From assembly GCA_964036045.1 (NCBI GenBank), contig OZ038379.1, positions 107,028,025-107,092,024 on the forward strand: DNA of 64,000 nucleotides. Direction: 5' to 3'. Under the pieces are notes generated by a model that worked only from the letters and a program-made list of their open reading frames with translations, ran no database searches and had not been told where the DNA came from. Of the stretch, positions 54,868-64,000 are shown one piece after another (the first letter of the stretch is position 1; each line of letters starts with the position of its first letter). A program made the translations under genes and the position numbers. The stretch comes from Eutreptiella sp. 'Long Island Sound 2002' (taxonomy: Eukaryota; Euglenozoa; Euglenophyceae; Eutreptiales; Eutreptiaceae).

Positions 54868-56265
54868 CTGAAGTGGACCCATGAGTCCAGCGGTCATGTG
54901 GGTGCTGACCGTACCCTGAGGCTATTCAAACAGTGGTTCCACACTACGTGGACTGACGACCAACTCCGGAAAGCCCTCCAGCCTATCGTAAACAAGTGCC
55001 TGTGTAGGTCCTGCAAACCAGGGGATATCAGGGACAGAGGTCTCTACTCGACCCTGCCCATCCCTCACTGTGCTAACAGTGTCCTATACGTGGACTACAC
55101 GGAGATGCCGAAGTTCGGGGGCTATGACTTCGGCCTCGTGGTAATCTGTGGGTTGACCAGGTTTACCAGGGTGTTCCCATGTACCAAGCACATTACCGGG
55201 GAGGAGACTATCAAGATACTCCTGCAGGAGTGTTTTTGTGTCTGTGGGGCGCCCAGGGAGATCAACTCAGATGAGGACGTACGAGTGCGCTCAGATACCA
55301 GCTGGTACAAGAGGGTCCTGAGATCCCTCAATGTCCAGGTGTCTACGGGGATTCCCTACTCTCACACAAGGAACCCTCTATGTGAGCGACAGATTCGTGT
55401 CCTCAAGGAGAATGTAAGGATATGGTGCAAAACTGAACGCACCAGAGACTGGGTGAGACTACTGCCCGTCATATCCTTGATGAGGAACTCCCAAGAGAGT
55501 TTGGCCACTGGCTACTCGCCCCATGAGCTATTCCTAGGGCGCCCGGCGCGGTTCCTACATGCCCCCTATCCAGAGGACACGCATTATTCCGTGGGTGAGT
55601 GGGTCCAAAAGCAACAAGCGAAGGTGGACAAATCCAAGGCTATGCTCCAGAGAGTGAGGGAGCGTCAGTGGAACAAGAAGAACAAGCACCGAGTACCTGC
55701 CACCTACCAAGAGGGGGACTGGGTGCCGGTGCACCACCGCCGACTACCCGCCTGGCCACGCTCTACCAGCGATGACCCATACTTCGGGCCCTACAAGATT
55801 CTATCTGTGGATGGACACCGTATAACCGTGCGGTGTTCTCCCTGTCTAGGGGGGACCCTGGTGTGCGCTCCTCAACACCTGAAGCGCTACTATGATCCTG
55901 AAGACCTCTGTGGGGAAGAGTGGGAGCTGAACGACGAGGAAATCGCCGCTCTAGACCTAAAAGGGGCTGCCAGCCCTATGGAAGTTGAAGGGGAACTCCC
56001 CGACATGAATGCCGAGGAGATGGCTAAGGAGGGCTTCTACCTCGTGAAGTCTGTCATACGCCACCGCTATCGCCAGGGTTGGCGCTTTCTCACCCTCTGA
56101 GAAGGGTTTGGAGTCGAAGAGGCCACCTCGGAGCCCTTCTCTGCGTTTGTTCTACCTGAGGGACGCCTAAACTCTGTTCTGGTTGACTACTTGTCCCAGA
56201 ACAACCTTGGTGAGTTGCTGAGGCTCGCTGAGACGCTTGCTTCCAAGACTAAAGCTAGGGACTGA
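54868..56265 (+). pseudogene. E3 integrase with chromodomain
   Basis: The zinc finger starts upstream of the first Met (THESSGHVGADRT ... CLCRSC, an HHCC pattern). Catalytic residues: Asp in YVDYTEMPKF, Asp in INSDEDVRV, Glu in NPLCERQIRVL. The linker GDWVPVHHRRLP and GPYKILSVDGHR form the C-terminal barrel. A chromodomain follows (FYLVKSVIRHRY ... FLTL, TGA, EGFG ... EPFSAFVLP). The TGA at 56098-56100 stands where the family has the conserved Trp. The frame ends at TGA 56263-56265. Apart from one or two stops the integrase looks complete. Confidence 0.85.
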
Positions 56266-58707
56266 ACCTTACCCATAAGTGTGCCAGGTATGTCTGTGTG
56301 TGTCTCACTTCTCCCCCAGGGCGTGGCTCCCGAATCAACGGGCTTCGCTGATGTTGGACCGAAGGTCCTAGTTAGTTACTAGTACCACTCCTATGGCGCC
56401 CAATTTCTGTGCTGGCACCTATCCTTGGGGGAAGATGGCAGAAGCTCTACCTACTAGAGGGGAGGGGTGGGCACGTGTGCTAAGGGCATACAAAACGCCA
56501 ATTTTTTCTAAAGGCCAAAAGCTAACGCACTCCCCTGCCCACGTGGAAAAGCATGCCAGACAGGAGAGACCACTACACTACACGCACTAACGCCAGCACC
56601 GGCCTTCGAAGGCAGGGTGAGCACTCACCACTTGCACTCAACTCCTGCCAGGCCTGCTGACCCTAACACGTACACACGCTACTTGGTGTTGCTGTTGAAG
56701 GAGTCACGGGTCCTACTGACCCTCCTGTGAGAAAGCAAGAGAACACAGCACTACTAAGCGGCTGTGGCCTAACAGGGACGCCACTACGCGTTTTCCTGCT
56801 AGGGCTTGGGGGGAAGGGGTGCTCTTCTGACGTGCACAGCTTGAATGTTGAAGATGTCGGGCTACGCTTGCCACTCCTGGCTGAGTCGTAGCTTGTTGTT
56901 TGTGTGATCAGCGCCGTATATGTTAGCACGGCTAGAGCGACTGCACCCGTTCACCCTGACCTTCCCACCTGAAGAGCAAAGGCGGATGAAGGAGCGTTTG
57001 CAGCGGAGGAACAAAGACCCTCTCCACGTATTATACGCTTCTCAGATGGCCCTATAATACGCTGTCCGCAAAAGCCCCTATCAAGCAAGCAAGCTTAAGA
57101 AGCTCCACCCGTTCTCTTATAGAACGTGGGGTGGAGCCCCTGGGTAACCTCAACAAGGTTTACCGTGCGAATGTCGCGTCGCCTACCCTTTAATGCGTGT
57201 GTGAATGCACGAGCATGCACGAGTTTAATGTCAACCTCTGACAATCTCTTTTTTTTCTCCTAATCTTACCGACAATCAGGAACTCCGGCAGGGGGTGGCC
57301 CCACCTGGGCTTACTTACCTTACTCACCGCTGGAGAGTGAGGCAAGATGAGGGAGAAGCGAGGCACAAGCAGAAAAAAGGACGCTATGCATATGTGTGTA
57401 TGTTTAATCACCCTGGACTTACCTTTAATCATCTGCAATCTTTCTAATCTATCCCTCTATCATTTGTTAGCGCTGCTACAAGGCACGTTCCCGGAGACAC
57501 GAGACGAGCAATGTGCATGCTGCATACGAGACGAGCACACCTGTGGTTTATACCTGATCCATTGAAGTCCTTCTGTTGATTTTTGAAATCTTGAATCTTC
57601 AATTCTTACTGTCAACGTGGGTGTAATCCTTATGTTAGTCTATTTATTTGTGTTTCGTCATTTTCGTCATTCTGCGTAACATACGTTTATAATCTTATTA
57701 ATTCTTCATTTTCCGGCGCTAGGCTAGGAGCCGCTCCTGCGCGCCGCCTTTTTCTGCGTAAGAATTACTTGATTTAAAAAATCGAGAGATGACTCCATAT
57801 TTTATACAAATGTGCATCTGATGCACAATTGGATTCTGTCCAGGTGTGTGCCTTCAGAAATATCCTAGGCCGTCAATTGACGGATTTAGGTGTTGTCGCT
57901 TCGCGTTTGCGTGGATTGGTCCCTCATCCTCCCATTCCTCTGTTGTACAGACCTCCTCGCAAAGCCTCGTTGAGTAGGCCGCTGTTCGGGCCAAAAAGCA
58001 GCAGCAGGAGACTGAACCAGAATCAAGACCCCTCCAAGGGGCAATTCTAAATATATCAGCGCACCCTCGCCCCAGTACCAGGACAGTTGTCTCCAGCAAG
58101 TTCCATGAGACTTCGGTCGAGCGTCCTATGAGAGTCTGGCGTTGGGTTGTGTTACGCTGCTGCTTGGAGGGAGGGATGCACATGCACATGGTCTTGACAT
58201 GCCCTATTCTAACCCCACCAAGCCACAGGAACCCCGGCAGCGCCAAGAGCGCTGAGCTTTCTGTTGGAAACTGTCATATGCAATGCAGCAAGAGTCGCTG
58301 GCCATGGTAAAGCGCTCTTTTCCAGTGTTCGAGAAGCTATAGGTATTTTAAAGTAGGTGTGGAAACCGAGGAAGGGCCAAGAAAAAATCCCTTTTTCCTG
58401 AAAATGCGACAGTGGTGGCCACCAGAGCACAAGGGGGGAGTAAGAAAAAGTGCTTTTCCAATGCTTTAGGTATACGTTAGTTGTATTAGAGGTGCTCTAA
58501 GCACTCATGCATTTTTATCGTAGTATTGGCCCAACCAAAATGGGTGATAACACATTTTGACCTATGGAACCCAACACTAAAACAGGATGTTGTGCCGGCT
58601 CCTTTATCCCTGAACTATAGGCACTAAAACGTTTTCACCTGGGTTACTGATGCACTTATATACTGAAGGCAGAGCCTATAAGTTTATCTATGTTTTCTCA
58701 TCAAATC
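56266..58707. other. Intergenic DNA with hairpins, no gene
   Basis: Follows E3 and may include its degraded 3' end. Holds one isolated copy of the dispersed motif at 56870-56885 and a near-perfect inverted repeat at 57102-57136 (GCTCCACCC-GTTCT / AGAACG-TGGGGTGGAGC). Short frames (for example 57829-58050) do not match known proteins. Confidence 0.4.
56870..56885 (+). repeat. Isolated copy of the GCCACTCCTGGC hairpin motif
   Basis: GCCACTCCTGGCTGAG, the motif that forms the arrays at 10-12 kb and marks the 1,639-bp units, occurs here alone 45 kb away, between E3 and AT-rich DNA. It suggests the motif is mobile or independently amplified. Confidence 0.6.
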
Positions 58708-58793
58708 TTAGCTGTCCTAGTGGTATGCACCCTAGGGGGCTGGGGCACCTCTTTTTGAGAGGTCCTGGGTTCAATACCCAGTCAGCCTAGCTA
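58708..58793 (+). ncRNA. tRNA-like sequence, probable SINE head
   Basis: CCTAGTGGTATGCACCCTAGG resembles a tRNA D arm with box A (5-bp stem CCTAG/CTAGG). CCTCT-TTTTG-AGAGG could be an anticodon-type arm. GGTCCTGGGTTCAATACCCAG is a good T arm with box B (stem CTGGG/CCCAG, loop TTCAATA). The acceptor stem pairs poorly and the sequence runs on, so a tRNA-derived SINE or tRNA pseudogene is more likely than a working tRNA. Confidence 0.45.
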
Positions 58794-59522
58794 AGTAGGA
58801 TAATCCCATGTGACATGGCAGTGACCTCATCGCCACAAGCCATGCCACTTCAGCACCTATGGGACCCAAAAACAAGAGGTGCACATCTCAAGATGGCACT
58901 ATGGATGAGATTCAGCCCTTGGGGCAGTTTTCCAATCAGTTTTTCTCAAACATGTAAAATATTTGGTCCTGAGTTGCAATGTATGCTAATTGCTGTGGTC
59001 TATTGTTGATAGTTGTCTTTATCTAACTCTTTGTGACTGCAGCCCTTCATGCTTTGATCCTGATCATCTTCTACTTGCGTATATCTGGCTAGGGCTATCC
59101 TGGATTGGTTGTATTTCAACAATAAAACAGTTTCCTCATCACAAAGAAGCAGCAGGAACCCTACACCAGCAGCAAGCAGCAGGAGAGGCACAACAAACAT
59201 ACAGTGTTGAAATCACTATAAAACATTCTAAAAACCGTTGGATTTTTCAAGAGCTGCAGCAACAGTAGACCGTAGAGATGCCTGAAAATTTGGATCGGGG
59301 AGAGGGGACCGTACCATGACGAATTGCTTTAGCCTGATGCCAGTTTCACGCTTGACCCGGGAGGCAGTTCGAGCGAAGATGAGGTGCCATAGAGACGATT
59401 CTATTTTCTGTTGAGACACATGCAGAAGGGACATCTGCTGTGGCAGGCTCAGTGGGGAGCGGGGGGAAGACAAAACATCACAGACCATGCCTCGGATGGG
59501 TGAGCATTCCTGGGTACATTTT
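58794..59522. other. Possible SINE body and AT-rich DNA
   Basis: Follows the tRNA-like head. Includes CAACAATAAAACAG near 59,119 (possible poly-A signal, plus strand). No gene recognised. Confidence 0.3.
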
Positions 59523-60520
59523 TTACTGGCCGAGGCGTTTCCATTGCTTAATCCTATTTGATGGCAGTCGATTGTTTCGTGGGCGTTTGGTGTGTTTGAT
59601 GTAGAAGTTTTCGGTGCAAAAAATGTCTTTAGCGTAGCATTCTTCAATGGGAGTCATGACCCATGATTCAACACCGAGGTGTTTCATGAAGTTGTACATT
59701 TTACAGACCTTGCTACCTGGTTCTGAAGACAGTGCACGTTAAATTTTCAGTGCTTGGTCTCTCCAGCGTTCAATTGACTTACGTCCCACTGATTTGAGAA
59801 AACAGCGGAGACGTCTTTTCTGTATCCGCACCGCTGTCTGGCCAACGGCAAGAAAGTAAATGTCTGAGTAGTAGGGTGACCATATGGCATATATTCCTAT
59901 AGTGGGGAGGAGGAGTGGGATGTTCGGGGAATCACCAGAGGGGCTGAGGGAGAGAAGATGGCGCACAGCGGGTAAGGGGCATAGTGGTAACAAGGCGTTC
60001 ACTCGTTGGAAGGACAACCCAATCTCGTCCCATGGCACAGGGCGGATGTTGTACATGACGGACCTGGATTTCATTTCAGAGTTCCACAAGGACCACCCTT
60101 CAGACTTCAGGAAACGTCCGTCATTGCTGGGGGAAAGGCCCCTGGGGGGAGGGGAGAGCTTGTCACGCCCAGAAAGGTGGAGAAAATGGCCCAGTGCGCG
60201 CACGACATCATGGTAATCGATGGGGTCGGCTGTCTGCGCCTGGGCATTCTGGAGAAGGAAGCATAGAAGGGGACGAACGTCCCGCATGGTAATGCCATTG
60301 GTTTCCCATATTTGTGGACGAGCATTAGATTTATGTCCTACCAGGTAGCCGAAGGAGGCGTTCATTCGGAAAAAAATCAGTAACACAGGATGTGTATTCG
60401 TCCATGGAGGCATCAATAAGCAGGACGTATCGGTGTTATGGCTTCGAACAGCAGCAGCGCAGCGAGCGCGCAAGTCGCATTTACAATCGCACTGCAGGCT
60501 GTGAATACTTAAGAAGCATC
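59523..60520 (-). pseudogene. GIY-YIG endonuclease-like protein, one in-frame TAA
   Basis: A minus-strand frame is open from beyond 60473 to TAA 59739-59741 and continues in the same frame to TAA 59523-59525. Near residue 190 it reads GIYAIWSP then IYFLAVGQT, the GIY-YIG signature, followed by Arg-rich RIQKRRLRCF. After the stop come GVESWVMTPIEEC, TENFYIKH (candidate metal-binding Glu) and NNRLPSNRI (conserved Asn). The upstream ~190 residues include a Cys-rich start (CDCKCDLRARC) and are unrecognised. GIY-YIG nucleases occur in Penelope-like retroelements, group I introns and stand-alone genes; I see no RT next to it. The TAA lies within the domain, so it is probably a relic. Confidence 0.6.
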
Positions 60521-60800
60521 GAATGCCAGCTGTGTGAATGAAGTGCTGTAAGATACTTCAATCTCTGGACAGGGCTTTTGTCTTTGATTTTGTGCAGTGT
60601 CTATGTATTGGTGCCCCGTCTAAAGATCCTGCGAGGTTTGTCAATTTGGGATTTTGGATTTTGAGAAACAAGAGGCACAGGAGTACAAGAGAGTTCCCAA
60701 GAAACAAACCACAACAAGTGGTAGCCAGCTAGGTGGCGGGGAGATCAATATTCGAGATTAATCTTCGACGCCGTCAACTTGATTTGGATTTCGATTTACA

Positions 60801-61095
60801 ATGGAGCGGCCCTTCGACGATGCAGCTATGCTGCACTTTATCAGAGACAGTCTTTTTCGAACCGATTCACCCTTGCATCACGAATTTTCGATTCCGTTAG
60901 AAAGGTTCATCGCAGAGCGCATCGCAAGTCGAGAAAGCGAGTGGTTTCCATGTCTCTCTTGTGATCTTCACAGCTGTTCCCAGAAGCTTGCAGATACTCA
61001 AGCCAAGGTCATCCAATTGGAACAACACATCAATGCGTTGCAGACAACAGCAGCAAGTGCTACTGCAGCAACTGATTACCAAGTCCTCGACGGTG
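60801..61095 (+). pseudogene. N-terminal protein fragment cut by the E4 LTR
   Basis: Starts MERPFDDAAMLHFIRD and continues with a balanced, protein-like composition, including a CLSCDLHSC cluster and a heptad-like LADTQAKVIQLEQHINAL. At 61096 the LTR begins and the frame turns into LTR sequence. A gag-like or host coiled-coil protein is possible; not identified. Confidence 0.4.
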
Positions 61096-63530
61096 TGAAG
61101 AAGGTCCCTACCAGGACCGGCTCCTGCTGTACCCCTTCCACCATTTCCTGTCACTTTTATGGTCTTGCTTCTCACCAGATTCTGCATGATCTTGCCCTAT
61201 CCTGCACAATTTCCGACAAATATAGTAAAATATGGCTGCTTCACACAAACCCTGATCCCTTGCAATAACCAACTCCCAAGTACAATAGCTCCAATCCAAA
61301 TCCACACTGAGGGCTTCCAAGGATGTTTGAGGTCCCGCGTTGACAGTCAACAACTCTTTTCAATACGCCGGTCGTCTCACGGTGCACACGGAGACACGGG
61401 CGTTGGGTATGTACATAAAATTGCACCAAAGAGGAAGCCCTGAAATTGGCATATGAACACAAATCAAGCAACGTTGGGGAAAGATGGAAACATACACAAT
61501 CACAGCCATAGACCCCTCATTTCCTGGACTCAGGACCTTCCCTTGACTCGCGAACATGATGCCCTGAACCAAGTCAAAGAGGACGGCTAAATGCCATGTG
61601 TCAATAGTCACTACACAAACCGCAAAAATGTGGTCCCTCCCAAGCCTCAAAATCCTAGCCCAATTGGGGGGGTGGCTTGTCATGGCCTAGAGTGGCACTC
61701 AGGACCATGCCCTACCCTGACAAAACGTTGGTTGGACTTGGAGTCGAAATCGGCTTGGAGAATTACCCCATGAGAACGACCTCACAACATAGCAAAATCA
61801 GGCATATCACACCATAGTGCCCAAAAATTCAATCATATACTCAAAACTGCATATGGAAAATGGTCAAATGCTCTATGCATGTGTCAATCCCGAGAGTAAT
61901 ATACAAGGCTGATATAGACCAAAGGTACATGCCCAAGAATATCCCACCATTAGCCCCCAAACCTCTGAGGATATACAGATGCCATGCTTAACAAGTCAAC
62001 TCAAGAATCTGAGACCCAACTTTGTGAGGCCTCGTGTGCCACGCCAAAGTGACCACGTGATCCGGCATATGGTGAGGTGCAACACCAAAGCATATGCCAA
62101 CATACAAGCAACATACCATAGTTCATGAATCTCTAGGCACTTTACTGTTAGCCGACCAGTTGAGCATATATAAAATACAAAAATGGGCATGAAATGAGGT
62201 CAAAAAAATGAAAATATTGCCAAGTTCAAGATATTCACAAAGACATAAAATTTCGCTCATCCCTGGTATCAACATATGGTTCAAAACACAATTGCTGGAG
62301 ACCATGTGCGAACCATCCCCCCACTTGGATCCCCACAGGGACACATGGGGACACCCTCGATCCTCCTCCCAACACGCACCATGAAAATGGGAAAATTGAT
62401 AGTGGCGCTTGTGGGTTGCTTCGTAAACCTTCCCACATGCACAATATGTGCAGTAGACATAGTCCAGCGCTATGGAGCTCACCATTCGGACGTGGGCGAA
62501 GCCGTTGCCACGTATGACTCCACATATCTTCCTACAAACAGAGATATATAACATGGGTGTGAGCATAGCGAAGCTCATACCATGCATATAACACATACCC
62601 TCAAAGAGTGGCTCCCGCCATGGTCTGCCATGCCCCTCCATGGACATAACTTCACGTTAAAAATACGTAGGAACCCACAGAAAGTTTCTATGCAACACCG
62701 ACACTCATGCGGTACACTCGAAAGTCGCATTAAAATATTCGGTTGCACAGTCAAAGAGTTACAAATCATTTTCTACCCTCTTGACCCTTATTTCTTGCCA
62801 CACCTGGCATGTGTACGCATCAAAAGAAGGTGATGTTTCCCAAATTAAGTTGAAACCAAGGCGAGTCTGGCCCATATCTCAAATTTGTAACCCCTCGCCG
62901 TGAGCCGCAGATATGACCTTTCAAAGTGGCCTCACGAATCAATTTTGTTTCGCCTATATCTCCAAGAAAAATGAAGGAGACAACAAAAGGAAGGTTCATT
63001 TGTGATCGGGGAAAAATGTAGGACCACTCGAAATTCATCATATCCAGTGCGGCGACCTCGAAGTCAAAAATCCGATTCTGAATGTCTGAAAAAGATCAGA
63101 TCAATTTTGCGAGTGTATGACACGAAAATTGCGGAAGCAACGAACCCTTTACTGATGAAATCTGACCCTTCATCGGGGTTTCCGCTAAAATATCTGGAAA
63201 TAACAGTTAACCAATCGGTTACCGCAAAATCGCGAGCCGACTGACAGTCGCCGATACATTGACAATCAGAACGGATAGCCGAAGAATTACGGAAAGAATA
63301 TGATAATAAAACCCTGTTGATTCCTGATATTCTGATATATAAATCTCAGCCGGCGGCGCCTCGGTATTGCATATGGCCGCTCGTAGCTGGAATGGCCAAA
63401 ACTATCACACTATCACATCAGGTTAGATCGGGTGGATGAGAGAGAATGATATCAGCCAATGGCAGCTTGCCGGCACATAGATACACACCCCAAGTGACCC
63501 AAAGATGGCCACGAGGGTCCGAGAGCTTCA
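61096..63530 (-). repeat. E4 3' LTR (2,435 bp), E1 family
   Basis: Third copy of the E1-type LTR, same strand. On the minus strand it starts TGAAGCTCTC and ends CCTTCTTCA. A polypurine tract (GAGAAGAGGGG, plus 63531-63541) directly precedes it on the minus strand. It carries the same LTR-encoded gag start (ATG at 61185-61187, MQNLVRSKTI). Confidence 0.9.
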
Positions 63531-64000
63531 CCCCTCTTCTCAGAGCGTTGTATCCGCTCCGAAATCATTGAAGAGAGGACAGGAGGACCCCAATGGGCTC
63601 CAACCCCCCCCCCCCCATGTCCCAAGGACACATGGAGGCGCCACATACGGTGTAGGCGCCCCCAATGCCCCAAGGGAGGGGTGAGGACACTCATAATCGG
63701 TGCCCTCCGCCATATCCGGTCTCCTCTTGATCTACAACATGGACCAAGGGGATCAAAGATAGAGAAACGTCGTCGACCTGTCTAAATACTTATACCACAT
63801 TGAAATATATATGTGGAGACCGAGTGAAGGGGGTATATGGCCAATCAAGGCCAAAAAATCCCCAGATGAACGCCCTCACCCGTCTCCCAAGCACAAAGAC
63901 AAACATAAATGCCAAAAAGGATCCATTACGGTGCTGTAGCAGCCACTGAATGGACCAACACGTCCTTGACATCCAAGGAAATGTTCTTCCTCCTTAGATA
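63531..64000 (-). mobile_element. E4: 3' end of a fourth gypsy element, E1 family
   Basis: Internal sequence next to the LTR matches E1 at 20487-20960. It holds the 3' UTR and, at 63926-64000, the last pol codons (YLRRKNISLDVKDVLVH ... TAA). The rest of the element lies beyond the right edge. Confidence 0.85.

Larger units (their letters stand above)
54248..56265 (+). mobile_element. E3: Ty3/gypsy remnant (RNase H, integrase, chromodomain)
   Basis: Plus-strand gypsy pol 3' half, on the opposite strand to E1, E2 and E4. It lacks gag, protease and RT. I see no LTR on either side. One frameshift (54.73-54.87 kb) and TGA 56098 break it. It is clearly different from E1 and E2 at the sequence level. 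Confidence 0.8.

Noticed and set aside
18091-63530. Regular ~21.5-kb spacing of the three 2.4-kb LTRs as a meaningful higher-order unit
   Set aside because: The first two are the LTRs of E1 with E2 inside; the third belongs to a separate element. The equal spacing is coincidence.

Overview
The window looks like nuclear DNA from a repeat-rich eukaryote, probably a protist or alga; nothing in it names the organism. Almost everything recognisable is a retroelement: chromodomain-type Ty3/gypsy LTR elements, an APE-type non-LTR element (LINE), tandem arrays and a tRNA-like SINE head. I found no intact host gene. Only three short pieces (54.05-54.24 kb minus, 59.5-60.5 kb minus, 60.8-61.1 kb plus) could be host or other-element genes. 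Base composition changes sharply along the window: G/T-rich on the plus strand from 1 to 13 kb, C-rich from 13.9 to 18 kb, mixed in the gypsy elements, GC-rich again from 42.7 to 48 kb, then AT-rich with islands.

Region 1-13 kb. A minus-strand ORF1-like protein (1-2444, running off the left edge) lies downstream, on its own strand, of G/T-rich tandem arrays: units of 1,639 bp at 4.1-9.1 kb, a 327-bp higher-order array built on a small hairpin at 10.1-12.1 kb, and a ~209-bp array at 12.2-13.06 kb. Region 14-18 kb. Eight ~417-bp units, each a dimer of ~209-bp monomers, lead into a plus-strand ORF1 relative of the left-hand protein. The two LINE-like elements are therefore arranged head to head.

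Region 17.4-48 kb is a nest three elements deep. The plus-strand LINE (17.4-18.09 kb and 42.70-47.98 kb: ORF1, C2H2 finger, APE endonuclease, reverse transcriptase) is split by gypsy element E1 (18,091-42,698, minus strand, 2.4-kb LTRs, primer site, polypurine tract, likely 4-bp target duplication CGTG). E1 is split inside its integrase gene by gypsy element E2 (22,193-32,969, minus strand, 532-bp LTRs differing at six positions, 5-bp target duplication TCCAG). The 5' LTR of E1 also received a 536-bp internal LINE fragment with a 5-bp duplication. E2 is nearly intact: gag, protease, a DNA-adenine-methyltransferase-like domain, RT, RNase H, integrase and chromodomain lie in one frame of about 2,740 codons broken only by two TAG codons. 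E1 has the same gene order, but its methyltransferase-like motif has changed and it carries many TAG/TGA stops.

Region 48-64 kb. AT-rich DNA holds a pair of ~1,015-bp direct repeats around a GC-rich core, a third gypsy remnant (E3: RNase H, integrase, chromodomain), a tRNA-like SINE head and a GIY-YIG endonuclease relic. The window ends in the 3' end of a fourth gypsy copy of the E1 family (E4: LTR 61,096-63,530, polypurine tract, last pol codons at the right edge).

The most unusual features are the methyltransferase-like domain between protease and RT in two related gypsy elements, gag frames that start inside the LTR and read through the primer-binding site, and LINE leaders built from ~209-bp monomers.
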